Source of the DNA: Alviniconcha marisindica
Lineage: Eukaryota; Mollusca; Gastropoda; Provannidae
DNA: 64,000 nt
Direction: 5' to 3'
Assembly (NCBI GenBank): GCA_018857735.1
Contig: JABMCL010000191.1
Location: 223,501-287,500, forward strand
Positions within the stretch are counted from its first letter, which is position 1. Each line of letters begins with the position of its first letter. The position numbers and the translations under genes are program-made. Under the pieces are notes generated by a model, which had not been told where the DNA came from, did no database searches, and saw nothing but the letters and a program-made list of their open reading frames with translations. Positions 47,757-59,210 of this stretch are shown piece by piece.

Positions 47757-47936
47757 AGATTTCCATACTGATTATTAAGGCCAGACAACACTGCGCAAAA
47801 TAAAAACAAATTGTTTATAATATTACATCAACTTTTTTTGGCTTATTTGTAAGCTCATTGATTAAAAATGTTGACAAACACTGAATTTTGTAATTTTCAC
47901 CAGCTGTTGCCATGGAAACAATCCAAGATGGCCGCC
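47757..47936 (+). promoter_or_regulatory. Promoter-like segment with X-box and AAGATGGCCGCC, copy 1
   Basis: The segment shares about 180 bp with copy 2 at 49790. It contains GTTGCCATGGAAAC at 47906-47919, a perfect inverted-repeat X-box of the RFX type. AAGATGGCCGCC follows at 47925-47936, which fits a YY1 or initiator-type element overlapping a start codon. From ATG 47928 the frame reads MAAKQTKSYSKFVSK up to a possible weak GTATTG donor at 47973. The gene it would serve is unknown. Confidence 0.4.
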
Positions 47937-48236
47937 AAACAAACAAAAAGTTATTCGAAGTTTGTGTCAAAGGTATTGCACGCTTAACGAATATGATTGC
48001 TGAAATAGATCCAGATGCACGTTATGTTTATTTTGTCAGAAGGATTTTAAGTTACGTTGTTTTCTGTATTTTAATGAATTTAGTTACTTACTACTGTTTG
48101 AGCATCAACAAAAACTACTGCTCGTTAGCTGACAGTTTTCAGGAACCTATGACGTAACTAAATACGGCAGAGGCTGAAGGGTGTCGTAAACCAGTGCTTG
48201 GAGTTTGCCGCGCGGGTTGTGGTCAGTGGCCGAGTC

Positions 48237-48353
48237 ATGGCGGACAGTGGCAGCCAGTCACGTTGCCTGCAGCCTGACTCGAGTCGCAGGGCCGGGCCAG
48301 CTGCTGCAGCTGCTGTGTGCGTCAACCAGCCGCCTACAGCAACAGTATGTGGG
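48237..48353 (+). CDS. Candidate first coding exon, gene unassigned
   Basis: ATGGCGGACAGTGGC lies in a CpG-rich leader with a good start context (GAGTCATGG). The frame reads MADSGSQSRCLQPDSSRRAG, then an Ala-rich stretch and VNQPPTAT, and meets possible donors GTATGT (48345) and GTAAAG (48354). No downstream exon was recognised, so this may equally be chance in GC-rich DNA. Confidence 0.22.
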
Positions 48354-48739
48354 GTAAAGCCAGTGCTGCCCCCGTGCTGACGGCAAGCAAGACGGACTGA
48401 TTGAGTCGAGGTGGAGAGACGAGCGGACGTTAGCTGATCAGACGGTCCGTGCAAGAACTGGGGGCATGAACTGGGAAAGAAGAAAACCAGAAACTGGATA
48501 AGACTGAGAATATTAACGAAGCTACCCAGATTCACAAACCAACGACCCCCCCCCCCAAAAAACAAAACAACAACAACAAAAAATGGCTTAACCGGCAATA
48601 ACACACACACACACAGCTTTAGCGATGATCCGGCAGTGTTTTTTTTCCTGATCAGTGTCGCCGGTATGACCGTCCGTCGTAAGTCAGTTGACTGCCAATG
48701 ACCGTACTGGTCCGACACGACACTGATAGTCTTGGCAGC

Positions 48740-48950
48740 TGCTCATTGGTCACGTGACTCGATCATGCGTAATTATGGTCAGCCCCGGCCGCAACTGCAC
48801 ACTGGTCACGTTTGTCATGCATAATCAGTAATTATGGTGAGTCTCAGTTGCCGGCAGCTCGGGGCATACTGGTCACGTGGTCATACATAATTCTGGTCAG
48901 TCTCAGCAGCTGGTCTCTCTCCGTCATGTGATCATACATATTAATAATGA
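48740..48950 (+). repeat. Imperfect four-copy repeat carrying CACGTG-type E-boxes
   Basis: The unit is TGGTCACGTG...CAT(A/G)CATAATTATGGTCAGTCTCAG. Copies start near 48747, 48803, 48870 and 48921. Two units hold a perfect CACGTG (48751 and 48876). The others have diverged to CACGTT and CATGTG. Confidence 0.65.
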
Positions 48951-49149
48951 TAATAAACTGATGTACCTTTATAAAGCGCCCGTCAGACGACGCCACACCG
49001 GCAGCAACCTGGCACAATATTCTTTGTACCGCCTACTGATAAACTGTATTATTTGAAGCAGTTTTGTCAGTTGTTGTTGTTTTTGTTTGTTTTTTAATCA
49101 ACAAGAAAACCGGCGTTGCAAACGTCATTTATGTATACATTATATATAC

Positions 49150-49391
<242 letters not shown>

Positions 49392-49691
49392 ACTTACTAA
49401 GTAAGTAAAAAAAACAAGTGTAAGGATTGCATCTTCGGTTTAGCTGTATTTATAGTCTTTGCTTTCCCTCTTGTGTTAAAGAGAGAACACTGACTAAGCG
49501 CTGAGCCCAGCGGAACTGAACCGTCTAAACACAGAAGCCGTTGAACGAGCGCTCAAGTCGTGGCAAGATGGGTTGTCGTTTCAGCTGCGGACACTAGTCT
49601 TTCAGTGTGATTTTGTTCCCTACAACGGCTGAAACATTAAGTTTCCCGCGAAGTACACAAAGTTGCTTCGCGCGTACTCCGTTTCAGTGTT

Positions 49692-49776
49692 GCCGCGTTA
49701 CGTCCACAGAACCATCAGGCTTATTAGGGACGGGGAGCCCAGGACGGCCGCCTCCACTTTCACACAGCTCCTGAGC
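49692..49776 (-). mobile_element. Chimeric SINE copy (B head, A tail), minus strand
   Basis: On the minus strand it starts AGGAGCTGTGTGAAAGTGGA with the family B head and GGCGGCCGTCCTGGGCT. It continues as the family A tail, CCGTCCCTAATAAGCCTGAT then GGTTCTGTGGACGTAACG. There is no B-specific 3' module. Confidence 0.65.
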
Positions 49777-49789
49777 TCTATACTATCCA

Positions 49790-49982
49790 AGATTTCCAAA
49801 CTGATTATTAAAGCCAGACACTGCAGTGCAAAATAAAAACAAATTGCTTCACTATTATATAAACTTTTTTTTTTTTTTTTTTGGCTTAATAGTAAGCTCA
49901 TTGCTTAGAAATGTTGACAAACACTGAATTTTGTCATTTTTCACCACCCGTTGCCGTGGAAACACTCCAAGATGGCCGCTAT
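49790..49982 (+). promoter_or_regulatory. Promoter-like segment with X-box and AAGATGGCCGCT, copy 2
   Basis: It matches copy 1 from GATTTCCAAACTGATTATTA onward, through GCTCATTG...AATGTTGACAAACACTGAAT to GTTGCCGTGGAAAC (49950-49963) and AAGATGGCCGCT (49969-49980). Sequence identity stops right after the AAGATGGC element. A long T run interrupts it at 49869. Confidence 0.4.
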
Positions 49983-50000
49983 GTACAACACGTTCAATGC

Positions 50001-50078
50001 TGCGTTAAGTGCACAGAAACCATAAGGCTTATTAGCGACAGGGAGCCCAGGACGGCCGCCTCCACTTTCACACAGCTC
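50001..50078 (-). mobile_element. Chimeric SINE copy (B head, A tail), minus strand
   Basis: It has the same head-tail arrangement as the copy at 49692, starting 20 bp after the second promoter-like segment. Another family A tail fragment, TTAACGTCCACGGAGGCGAA, follows at 50126-50170. Confidence 0.65.
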
Positions 50079-50170
50079 CTAAGATCTGCACGTGTGTGTG
50101 TGTTTTTGTTTTTGTTTTTTTTGTTGCTGCTTAACGTCCACGGAGGCGAAGCCTATTAGGGACGGGGACG

Positions 50171-50865
50171 AGTGGGAAAGGGGGACAGAAGTGTGAAACC
50201 TCAAAACAGGCGCCAACCCGGAAGCCAAGGCTGCCGTGGACCGCCGCCAGAACAACAGGATGTTAAGGCAGTATCCGTCCGGCGTTGCGCAGCGACCACA
50301 GCACCACGCAATTGCTGTCCCAAGTGTTATGCAGAACAGAGTCACAAAGACAATGTCCGTAACTCCGCCGTTGGGAAACAACTGAAGCAAAAGAAGTCCA
50401 GCTCTCTCTCTATAGCCCAGCACCACCTCCCTGCTCTTGACTATTCTGGGCTAGCTTCTTCTTGGGAGTCCAGCTCACCTCCCTCCTCTTGATCTCTGCC
50501 GGATCTGCACGTACTGCCGAACACCTTTTGTAAGTCAGTGACGTCACTTTTTGCGGCCGGTCCTGCCGGCGGAACTGACTACGCCTGGAGAGGCGATCAT
50601 CATCAGCTAGCTAGGCACCATGCGCCCCAACTGGGCTGAACTGTTGCGTTCGGAGCCACAGCCGCGACTGACCGTGGAAGGAAAAGTCCAAAGTTTTTAA
50701 AAAGTTGGCATGACTACGTAGAAAGTGCGCAAATGTTGCCACAGGGAGTAGCTGTAGCTAATACAGTAGCTGTATTATCAATACTTTTACAATGAACGGT
50801 AGGAAGAAGAAGAAGGAAGAGAAAAGAAGGAAAAGAGAGAAGCTGGATGAGGGAGAGAGAGAGGG
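50171..50865. other. No recognisable gene
   Basis: The sequence is moderately GC-rich. Short frames show no family. An AAG-rich patch lies near 50805-50870. Confidence 0.35.
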
Positions 50866-51100
50866 GGAGAGAGTGAGAACTCGAACTCGAAAACTTTATT
50901 TTACAAGGATTGTAGTTTAGGTTCAGTCAAAAACCTGTCTAACAACTAGTCCTTGCTAAGCTACTGGTGAGTAGATATCAAATTACAGGCATTATTTATA
51001 TACATATAGGCATGAATGAGTGAGTGAAACGTTATACATGAGAATTTCCATACAAACATAGCGTGTTCACAGCGCCAGATGAACACATGCCATTCATTAG
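50866..51100 (+). repeat. GA-flanked dispersed repeat, copy 3
   Basis: It is nearly identical to copy 1 at 27342, including CGAAAACTTTATTTTACAAG, GGTTCAGTCAAAAACCTGTC and CACAGCGCCAGATGAACACA. GA runs flank it on both sides. Confidence 0.8.
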
Positions 51101-51216
51101 AGAGAGAGAGGGTGGGAGAGAGAGAGAGAGAGGGTGGGAGAGAGAGGGAGGGAGAGAGAGAGAGAAGGCCGGGGGAGAGAGAGAGGTGGAGAGAGAGAGA
51201 AGTTGGGGGGGGGGGG

Positions 51217-51252
<36 letters not shown>

Positions 51253-51253
51253 G
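51098..51253. repeat. GA/GGGA-rich purine tract
   Basis: About 155 bp of GA and GGGAGAG units with a 12-G run. Open frames here are RERERE-type low complexity. Confidence 0.95.
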
Positions 51254-51628
51254 TTTCAAACCCGAGCTTAGTTAGGGCGCATCTAGTTCTCGGCGCTCTT
51301 TTGGTCATGACTATATGACTGAGCATGCATTGTATTAGCTGGACTTGTTTAGCTCGTAGTCATTTGGATTAGCTGATATTTTTGCCTCACAGCTATTTCC
51401 GGCCTTGATCGTGACGTCACTGCGCACAACTGACGCAATCCGGTACACTCACTGCTTGAGTCGTCACTGTTTTCGCGATGTTCAAAGGTAGATAAGATTT
51501 ATACTTTAGCGCCGGAACAAGAGCGGCCAGACTACTGACATTGAATCAATCTGATATGCCCAACCCACCTCACCTGGTCATAACTCTGTGTGCGTGCATG
51601 TCACAGTGTAGGCCCAACCCTGACAAGG

Positions 51629-51653
51629 TGTGTGTGTGCGTGTGTGTGCGCGC

Positions 51654-51725
<72 letters not shown>

Positions 51726-51789
51726 TGGTGTGTGTGTGGTGGGGTGCGTGCGCGCGTGCGTGCGTGCGTGCGTGGTGTGGTGTGCGTGC

Positions 51790-51880
<91 letters not shown>

Positions 51881-51915
51881 AGACAGAGAGAGAGACAGAG
51901 ACAGAGAAAGAGAGA
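51629..51915. repeat. Long (TG)n / (GCGT)n microsatellite array
   Basis: Two TG runs (51654-51724 and 51795-51876) are separated by GTGCGTGCGCGC units and followed by GA units. Frames across it are VCVC or HTHT only. Confidence 0.97.
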
Positions 51916-52279
51916 GTTGTGTGACACTGAGTGTGTGCGTGAAAAACTGAGGGGAGAAAACAACAACAACACAACAACAACTCACACACACCCTGACTGA
52001 ACTGATTCTGAAACAAATACACATTTATAAATCGATGCGTCTCCATCACTGATGGTGGGGATGGAGAGGGTGGCTGTGATAAAGCTGCTTAACAGCCAGT
52101 ACCACGCCGTCATCTGGAGTTCGTGACCGTGTCTAACTACAACGCTTGTAGTCCCGTCACGCCACCTGTGTCACGTGAACAGAACACGCTACCGCTGGCC
52201 GGCGTTCCGGCACGCTCCCTGTTGTGCCTGTAACTGGTCACTTTGCGCTAAGCGTCCAGGACCTTATGGCTGTATCTCT

Positions 52280-52572
52280 GTGAGCCGGTTTGGCCTAGAG
52301 GTAAGGCGTTAGTCTGGTAAGCAGAGGGATCTCGGTTCAAATCCGCTTTGGCTCTCCTTTTTGTTCAAATGGTTTGTTGACACTGTTTTGTGACTTTGTC
52401 CCACACAATTAATGAAACATTAAAACGGCTCTCATCGCTGTCCATCTTAATGCAGGAGTCATTCTGGTGGTGGCAGTGTAGCGATAGGCATATAACCTCC
52501 CTCTTCCCCCCTTCTCCTCGTCCCTAATAAGCCTTATGGTTTCTGTGGACGTTAGGCTAAGCACCATGTTTA
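52280..52572 (+). mobile_element. Full-length tRNA-derived SINE family A
   Basis: The head is GTGAGCCGGTTTGGCCTAGA with B box GGTTCAAATCC and closing GGCTCTC. The body includes GCTCTCATCGCTGTCCATCT and CATTCTGGTGGTGGCAGTGT. The tail is CCTAATAAGCCTTATGGTTT then CTGTGGACGTTAGGCTAAGC. Confidence 0.87.
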
Positions 52573-52789
52573 CTTGCTTACTTTGCCTGTATCTGTTCGC
52601 TTACTGAGCCCAAAGAAGGGAGGTCAGCATTAACTGTCCTATTTCAGCCTTTAGTGCCCGACCTGCAGTAATTGTCCAGGACCAAGGCAATGATCCAATG
52701 TTTGTGATGAATGAAATACATTGCGATCAAACATGACATCACTGGCAAGCTTTTGTTGTTTCGTTGATGGTGGTTGTGCTGGTGGTGAT

Positions 52790-52810
52790 GATTGTGTGTT
52801 TGTGTGTACG

Positions 52811-52858
<48 letters not shown>

Positions 52859-52917
52859 TGGGTGTGTGTGTGTGTGTGTGTGTGTGTATCAGACGTCCCA
52901 GCAGCAGACACATCAGT

Positions 52918-52965
<48 letters not shown>
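52790..52965. repeat. (TGCG)n, (TG)n and (CA)n microsatellites
   Basis: Fourteen or so GTGC units, a TG run to 52888, a 30-bp spacer and a CA run at 52921-52962. Confidence 0.95.
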
Positions 52966-53357
52966 CCGCACGCGCGCGCAACCTCCCCCCTCCCCCTCCC
53001 TTTCCCACACACGCAGTTCACGTCAGCCGTGAAGTCAGAAATAAATCTCAGTTACGTCTTGGATTTTAACGTCCCCACAACCGCACAACCGTAATTTCGC
53101 CTCAGGACGAAGATCTCAGAGAACAAACGAGCGCATGGGTAGTACAAAGGTCGGAAAACACGTGACATCGGAAACGAAGCTTCCTGCTAGCCGCAACATA
53201 AGTCAACAGCTGGTGGGCTGAGGACATTGGCAGGTGTCTGTGGATTGGCTGTAGGCCGCGATGTTCGAGGACAGCAGCCTACGCAAGCTGTAAGCGTGCG
53301 CTGGTTTTCACGTGCCTGGAGGAAGGGCTAGTGCTTTTCAGTAGAGCTCCAGGAGCA

Positions 53358-53855
<498 letters not shown>

Positions 53856-53929
53856 CCTCTAGGCAACAGCGAAGAAGGCCGGTGCCGGAAAGCATTCAGC
53901 CTCCTGCGCTCCAATGGTTTCAGTCATAT

Positions 53930-54187
53930 CTCTCACAGTGCGTGCGTGCATGCGTGCGCGCGCGCGCGCGCGCGCGCGCGTGTGTGTGTGTATGTGTTTG
54001 TATGTGTGCGTCTTTTACATAGTTATGCTTGAACCTTTGTTGATGTCTACATTATGTGTTGGCTTTTTGTCAAATTGCTGATAACATTTTCCATCTCGAT
54101 GTACGTTATGTGAATTATAACTTACACTTGTTGAGCGCTTTGAGCCGCAGGGTAGGCGCTTTACAAATTTCCAGTATTATTATTACT
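53930..54187 (+). mobile_element. Same LINE family, 3' tail, copy 2
   Basis: It has a TG/CG array, then TATGCTTGAACCTTTGTTGA, AACATTTTCCATCTCGATGT and GCGCTTTGAGCCGCAGGGTA with (ATT)n. It repeats the tail of the copy ending at 53855. Confidence 0.75.
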
Positions 54188-54419
54188 CTGGCGAATCCGC
54201 GACACTGGCATTCATTGGCTGTTCTCTGCGGACGTGTCACCAGTGATACATCATTGCAGTCATGCGTCCCACGGCTTGGCATCTTCTTCCTGTTGACTAA
54301 ATTACACCCATACCTACACCCACACCGTGCAAAACACTTGTATCTGCCATTGTCCTCTCTACGTTAGAATACCGCTGTCCCAAATGTTTTAGCTATGCTC
54401 AAAGTTACATCATGTATGC

Positions 54420-54985
54420 GAGTATAAACTCCCGTGGCTTTCGGAAGTGTATTCGTTACTAGATAGTTTAGGATTCTCCTATATTTGGTCTAACCAAGTT
54501 CATTCCATCGACGGCATTAAGCGCACAGTGGGGCAAAGATTAAGGGATCAGTTATACAAGAATGGCAGAGGAGCAGAAAATAGTGTCTGTTGTAAATTTT
54601 ACCGTTTATTTAAAAAGAAATTTTGCTTTAAGGAGTATTTAACCCATCTCCCCTAAGGCAAAGGGCATTGAAATTCAGACACAGTAACCACAGACTACCA
54701 ATCAGGCCAACAAAGACGATCGTTAGGTATTCCAAGGGACGGAAGAATATGTACTGCGCGGAACAGTGATGAGGTAGGAGATGAATTTCGTTATTTGCTT
54801 AATTGTTTCAATGAAAATGTCAAAAAAACAATAACAACAAAACACCGTACGAAGTATATAGATAAATATTACACACATCATCCCAACGTGCCCAAATATT
54901 TTAGCTTTATGGGCATGACCTCAAAATCTAAGAATGTAAAGCTTGCTAGACTTATTAGTTGTATTCTCAAGTTATTTTGATCAAA
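54420..54985 (+). mobile_element. Non-LTR retrotransposon ORF2 C-terminal fragment, other family
   Basis: Reading across one or two frame breaks gives LLDSLGFSYIWSNQV, QRLRDQLYKNG, CKFYRLFKKKFCFKEYLTHL, IPRDGRICTARNSDEVGDEF and KYIDKYYTHHPNVPKYFSF. This is the carboxyl end common after reverse transcriptase in many invertebrate LINEs. It is a pseudogene with stops and a frameshift near 54656. Confidence 0.65.
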
Positions 54986-55645
54986 CCAACAGCAACACAC
55001 AGCGATAAAAAATGATTTAAAAAATCTCTTTCTGTGTGTGCGCGTTAGTTATTCACAACATTTGATTTGTGTTTGAGCGCTTGTTCTTCTCTAACGTGTA
55101 AAGTGCTGTAGTAATGTATTATCAGTACTTACATACAGTCGAATACGCTAAAGTCGGACGTGCCGTTTCGAGTTATCCGTTTTTGTTTTTAAAACGGATA
55201 AGTCGAATCTTGCAGAAAGTACTTAGACTTTAGCGTTTTTTGATTGTTGTCAGTTTTTGTTTGTTTTCGTCCAACTTTGCTTTGGAAACTGCCGGCTCCT
55301 GATATTGATGATAATGTTTTTGTTTTTTCTCTTGACACAATCGTTAGTGCAGTCAAGCTTCATTTGTTTTTGTTTTTGTTTAATGTTTCGTTTGTGTTTT
55401 CCTTTGCAAAAGGTACGAAAATGCAATAACGGTATCTGTGACGCATATTTGCAGCAGTATTGACGTCTGGCCGTGGTAGAGCGTTTTTGACTCTTGTGTG
55501 AAGTGTAAGAGCGCTTTCCCTTTGTTTTCGACAGCGCGCACTTCCCACGAGGTGCACGTCACACAAAAATCACGTGCGTTTGTTCTATGGTGCCACATGT
55601 GATTTGGTATGTTGTACACACTGTACCGTACCGATCGGAGAGCAC

Positions 55646-55738
<93 letters not shown>

Positions 55739-55752
55739 TGTGTGTGTTCTCT
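55646..55752. repeat. (TG)n microsatellite
   Basis: Two TG runs of about 50 and 30 bp separated by TATGCAG. Confidence 0.95.
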
Positions 55753-55856
55753 GGTGCTATGTGATTTGGTATCTTTTATACTGCATTGATCGGAGATCAC
55801 CTCCGTCCGTGTATGTGTCTGCACACCCTCCCTCCGTGTAACAAAACAAATAGCGA

Positions 55857-55921
<65 letters not shown>
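55857..55921. repeat. (GA)n microsatellite
   Basis: About 64 bp of GA units with one interruption. Confidence 0.95.
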
Positions 55922-55923
<2 letters not shown>

Positions 55924-55998
55924 TCTGCGTGAAAAAAACACAAAAAAACCCATTGTTTGTTATACTGGGAATCGGAGGATTCCCTCCATCTAATGTTA

Positions 55999-56335
55999 GC
56001 GGGGCGGGAATAGCTCAGTGGTTAGAGCGCCGGACTCGTGATCGAAAAGTCCTGGGATCGAGGTCAACTTTCTGTGCTGACTCTTATTTCGGTATACGTT
56101 CCACCCCCGTCGCACATAAAAGATCTCGGTCATTCTGCCAAACTTTCAGGTGGCAGATTTCAAGTAAACACACATGCAGCTATGTAGCTTTGATTGAAGT
56201 GACACTGTAAATTGGCCCTTGGTTGTATGGTGTACACAAACCTGAGCCCAGACGGCAGCAGTTTAACGTGACAGCAGCCATGCAACAATCAAATACTGCT
56301 GTCAGTACACCGCTTCGGGGGATATTAAAATTGCA
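55999..56335 (+). mobile_element. tRNA-derived SINE, third family
   Basis: The head is GCGGGAATAGCTCAGTGGTT then AGAGCGCCGGACTCGTGATC, with a degenerate B box GGATCGAGGTC. The body includes CAGGTGGCAGATTTCAAGTA and ACACATGCAGCTATGTAGCT. The tRNA part lacks clean pairing and is followed by SINE body, so it is not a tRNA gene. Confidence 0.65.
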
Positions 56336-56708
56336 ATCAAAAACTGCACACCTCTCCTACAGCAACTCCACTGGCTCCCAATTTCTGAACGAATAAAATA
56401 TATAACTGGTTGCATGTGTTACAACGCAATCACAGGTTCCGCCCCTCTTATCTTTCAGAGCTGCTACACCTTTACGGTCCTTCCCGCTCTCTCCGCTCTT
56501 CGTCAGACACACCCATGCTCAAACTCCAACGCTTCAGCCGCAAAATCCATGGCTTTCGCACTTTCTCACCGGCTTCGTCCCCGACATCTGGAAAAATCTC
56601 CCCTTCAAAAGCAAACTCGAGTAAAGACATTTCTCTTCTCGGAATATTTCAGCTAAGCAACATTGTCCTTCACCTCTATCAGTCTGTACTCTCTCTCTCT
56701 CTGTCTTT

Positions 56709-56741
<33 letters not shown>

Positions 56742-56935
56742 TGTGTTTGTGTGCATCTTTCGCATAGTTATGCTTGAACCCTATATTACGTGTTAGCTTT
56801 TTGTTATATTGCTGATAACATTTTAGTCCATCTCGATGTACAGTATGTGTGTGATATCATGCTTGTTTAGCGCTTTGAGCCGCAGGATAGGCGCTTTACA
56901 AATTTCCACTATTTTTTTTTTATTAAAGAAGAAAA
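56336..56935 (+). mobile_element. CR1/L2-like LINE 3' fragment
   Basis: Frame-shifted remnants read LLQQLHWLPISERIKY, GCMCYNAITGSAPL, YLSELLHLYGPSRSLRSSSD and KIHGFRTFS, matching the ORF2 end seen at 60250-61050. The 3' tail has TATGCTTGAACC and GCGCTTTGAGCCGCAGGATA. It is nested in the pogo-like element. Confidence 0.75.
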
Positions 56936-57589
56936 CAACAAGAACGTGCTCATTCAGAATCACATGCGACATGAGCGCAGTGAGTCTGCTCGAGAGCAAA
57001 GATTAGTGCTATATAGAAGCATCCATTATTAATAATAATAACTGCAGCGTGTGACAGCCGGCAGAAGGGTGTGAGGGATAAAGAATCAGTTTGGCTTCGA
57101 CTTATCCGAGTGGGAAACGGGGAAAACATGTTCGAGTTGGATGAAATTCGACTTCTCCGTTTTTGACTTCTCCATTGTAAAACTTAGTCACACAAAGAGC
57201 ACGGATTTGGTCGGGAAATAAAAAAGGTTCGACTTACGCGAAGTTCGACTGACTTAAGCGTATTCGACTGTACTTGTTTATAGGGAATGTATTGGTGAAT
57301 GTAACTTTGCTTTCTAGCCCCCAGGGCAAAAAGCTCAATCAAACCTCGAAACCTAAACACCTTGAGAAACCACAAAAGGGTTAAAATTCAACTGCAAGAC
57401 TCAGTCGTGCTCAAAGCCCGTCAGTCCAGTAAACTGGAGATCATGTTTCACCCCTCCTCAGAACTCTTCACGGGCTGTCTATCCAAGCACGTATTTAGTA
57501 CAAGTTATCAACTTTTTGTCACTCCTTTTTCTCTGACCCTGTCCATCTCCCTCCTAATCTGTGAGGATGATGGCATGTGTCACCTCTTG

Positions 57590-58620
57590 AGGCAATTCAG
57601 CGGAGGGCATGGGTGGCCGCTTCCACTTCCATTGTCAAATTGGAGGTTGAGACCGTATAGGCTGCACTGTCTCCATGGATGGTAGTCGCACCTTGCTTGA
57701 CAGTGAAGACCCTGTGTCTTTTTGTGTCTTTGGTGACTGAGCCATCAGTGTACACATCTTTCCCCTTCCCTGTTTGATCCCACATGCTTGGCCTGGCACT
57801 GAAGTTACCACACATCACAATTGTGTCCCCAATTTCATCTATTTGTTCCAGGATGTCCCAGCTCGCCTTGGTGGATGCAGCGCCTGGGTGTATGTATGTC
57901 TTGACTAGGACCAGACTCCTGTGCCTTTGGTCTGGCTTTTCTAGACGAATACCTTGCAGTTCCCTGGAGCCGTTGCACCACGGATTCAGGTCTACTGTGG
58001 ACACTGGGTTTTTTGGGGGGCCCGTGCGACTTAAATCGTCATTCCTCGCCCTTCATGCTTTCGGATGACCATGAAGTTCAAGTGGCTTTGCTGGGCGCGT
58101 TCTTGTTTCCTGTAGGCAGAAGACAAGGCAAGTATTTCTAAGGATGCTCCTCGTTTGCTAGCGTTAGCACAGTTCCAGGAACAGATCTTGAAGTGCTTCC
58201 CTGACAGACGTTCGGCCTTCATCATGTTGCGCCTGAGGCTTCCGCGGCCCGATATACCTTTCCCACCTCAGTCTCTTTCCTTGTTCCTTTGTGCATTTGG
58301 GGATCTCGATTGACGTCTCCAGTCCGGCGCACGATCCCCATTGCGCTGGCGAGATCTTGTGATTTCGTTTAGATCCACTGCATATACATGCATGCTCAAT
58401 ACTGAGGGCCCTAGTCGGTCACTCTGGGAGAGCCCTCGTGCAAAAAAAGGGCAATGGATGTCCTTTTGGAGTCCATCAGCCTGGTACCGCCCTGCATACA
58501 GCCAGACTGCCAGCGTTTGCGACTGTTTATATATCCCAACAGCCAATCACCACCGTAGGCTTGGGGTTTTGTAATCAAGGTTGTCTGCTCTAGATCCGTA
58601 CTGTATTTCACTGATGGTCT
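57590..58620 (-). mobile_element. I-clade-like LINE fragment: endonuclease joined to RNase H
   Basis: Minus-strand fragments give an endonuclease start, KICSWNCANASKRGASLEIL (about 58190-58130). A later endonuclease part follows: SLVLVKTYIHPGA and IVMCGNFSARPSMWDQTG. Directly after it comes an RNase H start, KDVYTDGSVTKDTK...TMEVEAATHALR (about 57760-57600). The reverse-transcriptase region expected between them is absent. Several frame breaks show it is dead. Low-similarity upstream ORF pieces extend to about 58620. Confidence 0.75.
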
Positions 58621-58769
58621 TAGGATACTCAGTTAGAGATCTTAGTATCCTCAGAGCAATGGTCTCTTTTGTGCATGGAGTTGTTACACTTATTGACACC
58701 TACAAGGCTGCATCGCTTGTGGGCAAAGGGTGTGTGGTTATTCGGAAGGAGCCTCTTTTTTTTTTTTTT

Positions 58770-59210
58770 TTTTTTTTTTTAGCGTATCAAGCGAGGGGAG
58801 GTCCCAAATGTGTCTGTTGCCTGAACCACTTGGCCAATGATGATGAAGTGATGCTTAATGTCCTCAGATGTCAGTTGACATATTAGGGACAAGTTGTGAC
58901 CAATGCCGAAGCACTTTTGTGCAGATTTTAATTTTACGTCCACAAGCTGCATCGCGGGCAAAGGTGTTAGGACGGAAGGAGCCCTCTCACTCTACTATCA
59001 GCTCCTGAAATGTGTCTGTTGCCAGAACCACTTGGCCAACGGTGCACACGGCAATTTATAGGAAATGTAACCTATATGTGTGCTTTTGCCGTGTGCGGGG
59101 CTCGATCCTGCGTCCCTCCGGGTGGTGGGAATTCTGGGTTTCAAATTTGGAGGTCCAAATTTGTCTGTCGCCTGAACCACTCGGCCACCGGACCACGTTC
59201 ATATCACACA
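58770..59210 (-). mobile_element. Nested SINE cluster with tRNA-Leu/Ser-like heads, minus strand
   Basis: On the minus strand GTGGTCCGGTGGCCGAGTGG, with TTCAGGCGACAGAC and a later GGATCGAGCCC (B-box-like), lies near 59205-59085. Related GGCCAAGTGGTTCTGGCAAC and GGCCAAGTGGTTCAGGCAAC heads lie near 59038 and 58838. A family B body (59008-58850) lies between the last two. A ~25-bp T run at 58758 marks the left side. Confidence 0.55.

Larger units (their letters stand above)
55136..57270. mobile_element. pogo/Tigger-like TIR element with nested insertions
   Basis: The left end starts CAGTCGAATACGCTAAAGTC after TA. The right end is the inverse of CAGTCGAATACGCTTAAGTC before TA. Subterminal GTCGAA, TTCGACTT and TTATCCG repeats are typical of pogo/Tigger-type members of the Tc1/mariner superfamily. 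No transposase frame is visible. Inside lie TG and GA microsatellites, a tRNA-derived SINE and a CR1/L2-like LINE fragment. Confidence 0.65.

Noticed and set aside
55999..56075. tRNA gene with TAGCTCAGTGG A box
   Set aside because: The B box is degenerate, the acceptor stem does not pair cleanly, and SINE sequence follows.
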